Positions 23,611 to 32,000 of a DNA stretch of 64,000 bases are shown here, piece after piece. Under the pieces are notes generated by a model. The model saw only the letters and a program-made list of their open reading frames with translations, did not search any database and was not told the DNA's origin. The stretch spans positions 93,378-157,377 of the forward strand of contig DATKND010000119.1 in the NCBI GenBank assembly GCA_035541475.1. The letters are read 5' to 3'. Made by a program: the position numbers and the translations under genes. The number at the start of each line of letters is the position of its first letter. Positions within the stretch are counted from its first letter, which is position 1. The DNA is from DASUFZ01 sp035541475 (GTDB lineage: Bacteria > Myxococcota_A > UBA9160 > SMWR01).

Positions 23611-26600
23611 CTAGCTGGTTCGCAGATCGAGCGTGAAGGGGAAGTCGCGATCCGGCGCGCACGCCGCGACCCGGATGCGGCCCGGCGTCTGCCCGAGCTC
23701 GGAGAAGCGCTCGGCGCGCCGCGCCTCGGCCTCGTTGGCGTTCAGCGGGAAGCGCTCGTAGGCGCGTCCGCCCGCGTGCGCGACCGAGTACGTGAAGCCG
23801 CCGAGCGAGCGCTCCATCCAGGTGTCGACCACGTCGAAGGCGAGCGGCGCGTGGACGGGGATCGTGGGATGCAGACACGCGGCCGGCTGCCAGGCGCGGA
23901 AGCGCACGCCCGCGACGCGCTCGCCCTGCGTGCCGGTCGGGTGGAGCGGCAGCGCTCGGCCGTTGCAGGTGACCACGTGGCGATCGCCGATCGCGCCGCG
24001 CACGAGCACCTGCACGCGCTCGAGCGACGAGTCCACGTAGCGCACCGCGCCCGCGGCGCCCTGCTCCTCGCCGAGCACGTGCCAGGGCTCGAGCGCGCTC
24101 CGCAGCTCGATCCATACGCCGGCGCGCGTCACCTCGCCGAGCCTCGGGAAACGGAACTCGTGGAACGGGGCGAACCAGGCCGGGTCGAAGTCGATGCCCG
24201 CGTCCGCGAGCTCGAAGAGCACGTCGTCGAAATCCTGCGCGACGAAGTGCGGCAGCATGAAGCGGTCATGGAGCTGCGTGCCCCAGCGGACGAGCCGCGG
24301 GCGGTACGGCTTCTCCCAGAAGCGCGCGATCAGGGCGCGCACGAGCAGCTGCTGCACGCTCGCCATGCGCGCGTGGGGCGGCATCTCGAAGGCGCGCAGC
24401 TCGACCAGGCCGAGCCGACCGCGCGGGCCGTCCGGCGAGTAGAGCTTGTCGATGCAGTGCTCGGTGCGGTGCGTGTTGCCGGTTGCGTCGACGAGCAGGT
24501 TTCGCAGCACGCGGTCGACGCGCCAGGGCGCGGACCCTTCGCGCGCGTCGGGACCGCCCTCGAGCTGCGCGAACGCGAGGCCGAGCTCGTAGAGCGCATC
24601 GCTGCGAGCCTCGTCGACGCGCGGCGCCTGCGAGGTCGGGCCGATGAAGAGGCCCGAGAAGAGGTACGAGAGCGAGGGATGGTCCTGCCAGTAGCCGATC
24701 AGGCTCCTGAGGAGATCGGGACGCCGCAGGAACGGCGAGTCCGGCGCAGTGCCACCGCCGAGCGTCATGTGGTTGCCGCCGCCCGTGCCGGTGTGGCGGC
24801 CGTCGAGCATGAACTTCTCGGCGCGCAGCCGCGCGAGCCGCGCCTCCTCGTAGAGGACGCCCGTCTGCTCGACCAGGCCGCGCCAGCTCCGCGATGCCGG
24901 CACGTTTACCTCGACGACGCCGGGGTCGGGCGTGACCTCGAGCTTCTCGAGGCGAGGATCCTGCGGCGGCGGATAGCCCTCGAGACGCACAGGCGTGTCG
25001 AGCGCGAAGGCCGTCTCCTCGATCGCCTCGACCAGCGAGAGGAAGTCCTCGAGGCGCGAGAGCGGCGGCAGGAAGACGTGGAGCATGCCGTCGCGCGGCT
25101 CGACGCAGAGCGCGGTGCGCGTCAGCCAGCCGGCCGACTCCCCGAACTCGGGCGCGCGCTCCGCGGGTCCGAGCGCGCCGCTCGCCTCGCGCGCGCGCAG
25201 CGGCGCGCGCGGCAGACGCGCCTGCGTGCGCCGCGACGGCAGCGACGGACGCTCCTCCATCGGGTCGAGGTCCGCGGCGAAGGGCAGGTCGGTCGCCGCG
25301 ACCCACGGCAGCGCGTCGAGCGGCAGGCGATAGCCCATCGGCGAATCGCCCGGCACGAGGACCATGCGCTCGCTCCGCAGGAACCACGGCCCGCTGCGCC
25401 AGCGCGAGCGCGCGCGCGGCGCGTCGGGCAGCTCCGGCTGGAGCGGCAGCGCGTAGCCGACCACCGAGCCGAGCCCCTGCGCGAACACGCGGGTGAGTCG
25501 GGCTCGCTCCTCGGCGTCGTCGAGTCGCGAGTCGTGCGGATCGACGTTGACCGGCAGGCGCCGCTCGCGCCACAGGTAGTACCAGGCGTCCTCGTAGGCC
25601 GCCTGCGCGAAGCGCGGGTGCACGCCGAGTCGCTTCGCGAGCGCCAGGATGAAGCTCTGCGCCTCGGCCTCGCCGAAGCCGTAGCGCTCGGAGGAGTCGG
25701 CGAAGAGCCACGCGTCCTGCCAGACGGGCTCGCCGTCCTTGCGCCAGTAACAGCCGTAGGCCCAGCGCGGCAGCGACTCGCCCGGGTACCACTTGCCCTG
25801 TCCGAAGAAGAGCAGGCCCGAGGGCGCGAGCCGCGCGTGGAGCCTGCGGAGCAGATCTTCGGCGCGCACGCGCTTCTCGTCGCCTTGCGCGGTGGTGTTC
25901 CACTCCGGCGCGTCGGGCGCGTCGATGCCGACGAAGGTCGGCTCGCCGCCCTGCGTGAGGCGCACGTCGCCCGCGTCGAGGCGACGGTCGACCGCGTCGC
26001 CGAGCGCGAGGATCTCCTCCCACTGCTCCTCGCGGTAGGGAAGCGTCACGCGCGGAGTCTCGAGGATCCGCTCGACGGACATCTCGTGCGAGAACTCGAC
26101 GCGGCACTCGTCGACCGCGCCCGTGATCGGCGCGGCCGTCGTCGGCTCGGGCGTGCAGGCGAGCGCGATGTGTCCCTCGCCGGCCAGCAGGCCCGAGGTC
26201 GAATCGAGCCCGATCCAGCCCGCGCCCGGCAGGAACACCTCCGCCCACGCGTGCAGATCGGTGAAGTCGCGCGCCGCGCCGGCCGGACCCTCGAGCGGCT
26301 TCTGGTCCGCGACGAGCTGGATCAGGTACCCGCTCGCGAAGCGCGCCGCGAAGCCGAGGTGGCGCAGCGCGAGGACCAGCAGCCACGCCGAGTCGCGACA
26401 CGAGCCCTTCGCGAGACCGAGCGTCGCCTCCGGGTCCTGCACGCCCGGCTCCATGCGGATCACGTACTCGATCGCGCGCTGCGCGCCGCGATTCAGGTCG
26501 ACGAGGAAGTCGATGGTGCGCGCGCGCTCGGACCGGTGCGCCGAGAGGAACTCGTTCAGCAACGGACCGGCCGCGCCGGCTTCGCGGTAGGGCGCGAGGT

Positions 26601-26937
26601 CCTTCGCGAGCGCGGGCTCGTAGCGGAAGGGCCAGTGCTCGGCGGAGGGCTCCAGGAAGAAGTCGAAGGGATTCTGGACGTGCAGCTCGGCCGTCAGCTC
26701 GACCTGCACCTCGAAGCGGTCGGTCGGCTCGGGGAAGACGGCGCGCGCCAGGAAGTTCCCGAACGGATCCTGCTGCCAGTTGAGGAAGTGGCGCGACGGC
26801 TCGATGCGCAGGCCGTACGAGAGGATCGGCGTGCGCGCGTGCGGCGCCGGTCGCAGACGGATCACCTGCGGCGAGAGCGTGACCGGGCGGTCGTACGCGT
26901 AACGGGTGCGATGGTGGAGTGCGACCCGGATCGCCAT
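23611..26937 (-). CDS. Large transglutaminase-like protein with DUF2126 region
   Basis: A 1108-residue protein. The N-terminal 300 residues form a transglutaminase-like domain: MAIRVALHHRTRYAYDRPV beta segment, then KGSCRDSAWL (C180), DLHAWAEVFLPG (His) and GLDSTSG (Asp). The remaining 800 residues match the DUF2126-type extension, with LTQGGEPTFVG, FGQGKWYPGESLPRWAYGCYW and GGGNHMTLGG blocks. It is the first gene of a three-gene operon with the ATP-grasp/alpha-E fusion and a shorter transglutaminase. The start at 26937 is the family methionine; an ATG five codons upstream is also possible. Function unproven; peptide or amide processing is the current proposal for the system. Confidence 0.92.
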   Translation of the reverse strand: MAIRVALHHRTRYAYDRPVTLSPQVIRLRPAPHARTPILSYGLRIEPSRHFLNWQQDPFGNFLARAVFPEPTDRFEVQVELTAELHVQNPFDFFLEPSAEHWPFRYEPALAKDLAPYREAGAAGPLLNEFLSAHRSERARTIDFLVDLNRGAQRAIEYVIRMEPGVQDPEATLGLAKGSCRDSAWLLVLALRHLGFAARFASGYLIQLVADQKPLEGPAGAARDFTDLHAWAEVFLPGAGWIGLDSTSGLLAGEGHIALACTPEPTTAAPITGAVDECRVEFSHEMSVERILETPRVTLPYREEQWEEILALGDAVDRRLDAGDVRLTQGGEPTFVGIDAPDAPEWNTTAQGDEKRVRAEDLLRRLHARLAPSGLLFFGQGKWYPGESLPRWAYGCYWRKDGEPVWQDAWLFADSSERYGFGEAEAQSFILALAKRLGVHPRFAQAAYEDAWYYLWRERRLPVNVDPHDSRLDDAEERARLTRVFAQGLGSVVGYALPLQPELPDAPRARSRWRSGPWFLRSERMVLVPGDSPMGYRLPLDALPWVAATDLPFAADLDPMEERPSLPSRRTQARLPRAPLRAREASGALGPAERAPEFGESAGWLTRTALCVEPRDGMLHVFLPPLSRLEDFLSLVEAIEETAFALDTPVRLEGYPPPQDPRLEKLEVTPDPGVVEVNVPASRSWRGLVEQTGVLYEEARLARLRAEKFMLDGRHTGTGGGNHMTLGGGTAPDSPFLRRPDLLRSLIGYWQDHPSLSYLFSGLFIGPTSQAPRVDEARSDALYELGLAFAQLEGGPDAREGSAPWRVDRVLRNLLVDATGNTHRTEHCIDKLYSPDGPRGRLGLVELRAFEMPPHARMASVQQLLVRALIARFWEKPYRPRLVRWGTQLHDRFMLPHFVAQDFDDVLFELADAGIDFDPAWFAPFHEFRFPRLGEVTRAGVWIELRSALEPWHVLGEEQGAAGAVRYVDSSLERVQVLVRGAIGDRHVVTCNGRALPLHPTGTQGERVAGVRFRAWQPAACLHPTIPVHAPLAFDVVDTWMERSLGGFTYSVAHAGGRAYERFPLNANEAEARRAERFSELGQTPGRIRVAACAPDRDFPFTLDLRTS

Positions 26938-27083
26938 CGAGGCTCCTGACACGTCGGCGCGCGGGCGCGCTGCGCGCCCCGCGCGCGGCAGTGCACGAAG
27001 CGCGCCGACTCACGCGCCGCGCAGGCGCTCGCTCGCCGCGCTCGCTGCCCGCGATCTGGTCGCGGCTGCCTCGAGGTTGGGCG

Positions 27084-28904
27084 TCAGCAACCCCCGCCCA
27101 TCGGCGGGATCGGCGGGACCACCGGCGGAGGCGGCGGCAGCACCGGAGGCGGAATCACCGGAGGCGGCGTCGAGCCGGGGCCGGGACCGCCGCCGCCCGC
27201 CGGACCGCCGCCGCCACCGCCACCTCCACCGCCCGCCGCGGTTGTCGCGATCCCGTACACGCCGATGATGTTGGCGATCGAGATCAATCGGTCGATGTTG
27301 AGCTGCGTGTCGGTCCGCGTGTAGGCGGTCGGCTTGAACGCGCGGTCGTGATACCAGAGCGACATCGGGTTCAGTGCGTCGAGCGTCCGCTCCGAGCCGG
27401 GCAGGTTCTTCGCCCAGGCCTGCGTCACCGCGCCCGTGAAGTGGCCCACATTGTCCGCGGCCGCGGGCGACGCGAGGCCGACCGTCGTCTGGAGCAGCGG
27501 GTTGATCACGGCGTTGTTGGCGGCGCTGACCGCGTCGGCCGCGACCTGCACGCCGCTCGAGATGCCCTCGACGAAGTCGTGGCCGCCCTGGAGCGGGTCG
27601 AGCTTCACGAGTCCGACGACGAGCATCGGCACCGCCATCAGCAGCGAGGTGCGCCTCTCCTCCTGACCCGTGTGGATGTTGGTGCGCGTGGTGCCGGTCA
27701 CGAGGTGGCGACCGATGTCGAGGAGGTCCTGGCCGCTGTCGGCGAAGCTCGCCTTCAGGTTGCCCGCCACGGTGCCGGTAGAGCGCGCGTTCGGGCTGCG
27801 CGGATACACCTGCCGGCCGTAGAGGCGCACGTTGTCGAGGATCGTGGTGCTCGCCTCGGTGTACTCGATCGCCTTGTCGCCCTGCATCGCCGAGAGCCCG
27901 ATCTGATAGCCGGGCGGCGCGTCGAAGAGTGCCATCTGCGCCTGCGGGCAGTAGAGGATGCGGTTCGGGACCGGCGCGTGCGCCCCGTTCGCGCCCTCGA
28001 GGTGGCTCTCCATCGTGGAGAGACACCCGTCCGCCTCGGGTGTCACGGCCAGCCGCTCGCGCAGGTACTGATCGAGCGGCATGTCGCCCCAAACGACCGC
28101 GAGCGAGGCGTTGCCCCTCGTGCGCACCAGGAAGAGCTCCTCCCGATCGAGGTGCGTGCGCAGCACGCCGTCGTTCTTCTTCTCGGCGGTCCACGGATCG
28201 GCGTCCTTGGCCGGTGTCAGCTCCACGAAGTCCTGCATGTAGCGGCCGGGCTCGCGCGCCATCGCGGTGAGATCGAAGGGCCGGCCCTCGATGTGCTTGA
28301 AGATCACCAGGCCGGCGACAGCCTCCTCGGGGGGGCCTTCCGAGACCGGCGGCAGGCTCTCGACGCGCGGGAAGTGGACCTTCGCCTCGCTCCCCTCGAC
28401 CGACGCCAGATAGCGTCGGTCGTCCGACGCCTTGCCGGTGGCGCCCGCCGAGTAGCGGATTCCCATCTGCCAGCGCCGCGCCTGCCAGTCGACCTCGCCG
28501 ACCCGCGCGCCGTCGAACACGGCCGTGTGACCCTCGATGCGTCCGCGCAAGGTCCGGTCGACCTTCCCGTCGCCGTCGGAGTCGTAGAGCACGACCGGCA
28601 CGATCTCGCCGCCGTGCTGCGCGACGTACTTCCAGATGTCCGCGCCGAGCTCCGCGGACACGCGCGGCTCGGAGCCGGCCTGCACGGTGATCGATTCGAG
28701 GCCCACGCCGAGGTCGTTCTCGGCCTTGTAGAAGAGCTCGCCATTCGGCGCGCGGTAGTGGATCGCAGGGTCGTACGTCTCGTTCCGCGGATGGATCCAG
28801 AGGTCGCGCAGCTTTGCCGCGGCTTCCGCGAGCGCGGTCTGAGCGAAGGGCGAGACGAGCAGCACGATGGCAACGACGAGGAGCTTCTTTCGACGCATGA
28901 TCAT
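27084..28904 (-). CDS. Unrecognised secreted protein with Gly/Pro-rich tail
   Basis: A 606-residue protein I do not recognise. It starts MIMRRKKLL and has a clear signal peptide ending near ALAEA. The mature part includes DSDGDGKVD, a calcium-loop-like motif, and later regions rich in small residues around LLMAVPMLVVGLVKLDPLQGG. The C-terminus is a run of ten glycines, further G/P sequence, then PPPVIPPPVLPPPPPVVPPIPP and a final GGGC. Such a tail would be unstructured; a terminal cysteine could form a disulfide or be modified. Its neighbours are separate: the transglutaminase operon lies 146 bases upstream of its end on the same strand and the giant receptor gene lies before it. A surface or periplasmic location is likely. 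Confidence 0.75.
   Translation of the reverse strand: MIMRRKKLLVVAIVLLVSPFAQTALAEAAAKLRDLWIHPRNETYDPAIHYRAPNGELFYKAENDLGVGLESITVQAGSEPRVSAELGADIWKYVAQHGGEIVPVVLYDSDGDGKVDRTLRGRIEGHTAVFDGARVGEVDWQARRWQMGIRYSAGATGKASDDRRYLASVEGSEAKVHFPRVESLPPVSEGPPEEAVAGLVIFKHIEGRPFDLTAMAREPGRYMQDFVELTPAKDADPWTAEKKNDGVLRTHLDREELFLVRTRGNASLAVVWGDMPLDQYLRERLAVTPEADGCLSTMESHLEGANGAHAPVPNRILYCPQAQMALFDAPPGYQIGLSAMQGDKAIEYTEASTTILDNVRLYGRQVYPRSPNARSTGTVAGNLKASFADSGQDLLDIGRHLVTGTTRTNIHTGQEERRTSLLMAVPMLVVGLVKLDPLQGGHDFVEGISSGVQVAADAVSAANNAVINPLLQTTVGLASPAAADNVGHFTGAVTQAWAKNLPGSERTLDALNPMSLWYHDRAFKPTAYTRTDTQLNIDRLISIANIIGVYGIATTAAGGGGGGGGGGPAGGGGPGPGSTPPPVIPPPVLPPPPPVVPPIPPMGGGC
27085..27240 (-). repeat. Low-complexity poly-Gly / poly-Pro coding tract
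   Basis: The last 50 or so codons of the secreted protein consist almost only of GGN and CCN codons, giving a ten-glycine run followed by proline clusters. Such tracts are prone to slippage and may vary in length between strains. Confidence 0.7.
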
Positions 28905-28977
28905 TGCAGTGGCGCGCGATCTTTGAAGGTGACGAAAGTTGCGCGCGGCCTGCGCGTCGGAGAATTCCGAGACGCAG

Positions 28978-28998
28978 CGCGCGCGCAACACGCGCGCG
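28978..28998 (-). terminator. GC-only hairpin after the giant receptor gene
   Basis: Eight alternating G/C base pairs (28978-28985 with 28991-28998) surround a five-base loop, CAACA on the plus strand. It begins nine bases beyond the stop of the 11.2-kb gene, a suitable place for a transcript end. No U-run follows on the minus strand, so it may act as an mRNA 3' end stabiliser or be only a chance alternating GC tract. Confidence 0.3.
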
Positions 28999-29006
28999 GG
29001 TCGAGG

Positions 29007-32000
29007 TCAGGAGCGCGCAGCTTCCTCGAAGCGCGTCTTCGCCTGCTCGAGCGCGTCGAGCTCGAAGAGCTCGACGCGGAACGTGCGCCCGTCCCGGAAG
29101 AGCATGAGCTGCACGAACGGAGTCGCGAACTCGCCGCCCAGGGAGTCGGTGCCCGAGGTCTGGACGATGGAGAGGGAGCCGTGCGAGGCGAGCGCGAGGT
29201 AGTAGAGCGGCGCGAAGATCGCGTCGGGCGACACCTCGAAAAGCGAGCGGACCCACTCGAGGTAGGCGTCCGCCCCCTCGAGCCGGCCGGCTCCCGCGCG
29301 CCGGTGATCCTGGTACACGTACTCGGGGTGGATCACGGCGCGCGCCCGCTCGAGCTCGCGCGCATTCAATGCCCGCGAGCACTCGAACACCAGCGGCGGG
29401 ATCCAACGCGCACCTTCGCCGCGGGAAAATCGCTCGCGCAGCTCGGCGAAGGCGGCGCGGCGGTCGTCCGGGTCGAAGTTGACCACGGCCGCGATCCGAT
29501 CTTCGCCGTCCACCTCGATCAACGAGAGATGCTCGATCTCGAACGCGCCGACGTCGCCCGAGGAGCCGGACCAACGCATGTGCTCGAGCGCGAGCCGATC
29601 GCCCGCCGTCGCGAGCACGGTGCGAGTCGGGTACGCCCGTGTCGTCGCGCCCATGCGCGCGCCGGCGATGAACTCCGCGCGATCTCCGATGAACTGAACT
29701 CCGCGCCGCCGATCCTCGATCCCCATGCCCGGCGCGACGATCTCCTCGACGCGTTTCCAGTCGTGGCTCACGATCGCCTGCAGGCAGACGTCTCTTGCCC
29801 GGATGGCCGCGTTCGGCGGAATCTCCAGCAGGTTGCGCGGACGCAGCGCCTCGAAGCGCGCGCGCGCCCGGTCGAGATCGGCCGGCTCGAAGAGCTCCAT
29901 GCTGATCAGGCGCTCTCCGCTCCAGTGTCCGAGCCTCAGGTAGACCGATTCCACCGCGCCGCCGCTCTGCGCGAACGTGCCGAACATGCGGGCGAGCGAC
30001 AGCTCACCCCGCTCGTTGTGCGAGATCGTGTGGAGCGCTTCGAACGTCAGGTCCGGAGCCTGTTCGAACAGAGGCACGAGCGATGCGAGGAATGCCTCCG
30101 CGCCCTCGATCCGGCCGAGTCCCGTGCGCCGGTGGTCGTGAAAGACGAAGTCCGCGGGCAGCAGCGCGCGCAGCGCGTCGATGTCGTGAGCGTTCTGCGC
30201 GCGGTAGCTGTCGACCACCGCGCGCGAGAGCCGCGCCGCGCCCTCGCCCCGCACGTAGCGCTCGAACAGCTCACGGCTCGCGGCGCGGCGGTCGTCGGTG
30301 TCGAACGCGACGACCGAGGCGAGCCTGCCGTCGGCTCCGATCTCGGTGAGCACGAGGCAGTCGAGATCGAACTGGCTGACCTCCGCATTCGATCCGGACC
30401 AGTGCGCGTGCTCGAGCGCCAGCCGCTCTCCCGCGATGGCGAGCGGAGTGCCGCGCACGAGCCGAATGCCCTGCATCGCGATCCAGCGGTTGTTCGCGAC
30501 GAACATGTCGCGACCGCCTCGCGTCAGCGCGGACCGGCGCCGATCGTCGAACTCGAGCGCCTCGGAGCAGAGCCCGGTGAAGGCAACCCAATCCTGCGCC
30601 TCGCGCGCGGCGTGAAGTCGATCGCCCGCGCGCGTCGCCGCGTTCGGCGGGATCCGCAGCGGGTCCGCCAACCGCAGCGCCTCGAAGCGCGCGCGGGCAG
30701 CGTCGAGAGCCTCGGGCTCGAACAGCTCGACCGACGCGAGCCGCCCGTCGCGATAGTGACTCAGGCGCAGGAAGATCGACTCGACGGCTCCGCCGTCGAC
30801 GAGGCTGCCGGAGCTTCGCGCAAGGGCGAGCGAGCCGTGCGGCGCGAGCGCGACGTAGTACAGCGTGTCGACGCAGAGGTCGGGTGACTCCTCGTAGAGC
30901 GCCGCGACCGACTGCACATAGGCGTCGGCGCCGACGAGGCTCCCGACGCCGGTGCGCCGGTAGTCGTGGAACTCGAACTCGGGCGGTAAAGCCGCCCGGA
31001 TGCGCGCGATGTCGTGGTCGTGCCAGCCGCGCAGCACCTCGACAGCGCTGTCGGGCCAATGCGCCGCTTCTCCGCGCAACAAGCGCTCCCGCATCTCGAC
31101 GGCGGCGGCGCGGCGATCGTCGACGTCGAAGGCAATCAGCCCGACGATGCGGCTGTCGGCGTCGATCTCGACGATCTGGAGCGTCTCGACCTCCCAGTCG
31201 GGAGTCGAGATGCGGACGTGCTCGAGCACGAGACGGTCGCCGCTCGTGGCGATCCGCTCGCGCTGATAACCCGCTCCCGTCTCGCGACCGAGCCGGTAGG
31301 TTCGGACCAGCATCTCGCGGTCGCCGCTCACCAGGATCATCCGACGGCGATCATCATTGAGAACGGTCGGCGCGCAGAGCTCGCGCAACGCGTCGAAGTC
31401 ACCGGCATCGACATAGCCATGGAAGCGATCGAAGGCGCGGCTCGCCGCGTTCGGCGGAATCTCCAGCAGGTTGCGCGGATGCAGCGCCTCGAAGCGCGCG
31501 CGCGCGCGGTCGAGATCGTCGGGCTCGAACAGCTCCGCCCTCACCATGCGGCCGTCGCGATAGAGCGTCAGCCGCACGAAGAGCATCTCGAAGGCGCCTC
31601 CGTCCGCGAGCGTTCCGAACATCCGCCCGACGGTGAGCGAGCCGTGCGCCGCCACGGCGACGTGATGCAAGGTGTCGGTCATCAGGTCCGGGGCGAGCTC
31701 GATCAGCGCTGCGATCGATGCGACGTACTCGTCCCGGTTCCCGATCCCTCCGACTCCCGTGCGCCGGTGGTCCACGAACTCGAAGTCCTCGGGCAGCGAG
31801 ACGCGCATCCGCTCGAGATCGTGATCGTTCATCGCGCGCACGAACTCGACCGCCGCCGGCGGCGTGAAGCGCGCCCCCTCGCCGCGCGCGTAGCGCTCGA
31901 ACAGCTCGAGACTGGTGCTGCGGCGGTCGTCCGCATCGAAGCCGAGGCCCGCGATCACGCGGCCTCGCTCGTCGACCTCCGTCACCTGCAGGATCTCCAC

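Noticed and set aside
21691..26949. A 5.3-kb open frame on the plus strand antisense to the ATP-grasp and large transglutaminase genes.
   Set aside because: Its product is Arg/Ala/Glu-rich with no family motif, while the opposite strand has full catalytic motifs; long antisense frames are expected at this GC content.
26938..27083. A hidden small gene or terminator between the transglutaminase operon and the secreted protein.
   Set aside because: The 146 bases are GC-rich without a start codon and ribosome site in a plausible frame, and without a clean hairpin.
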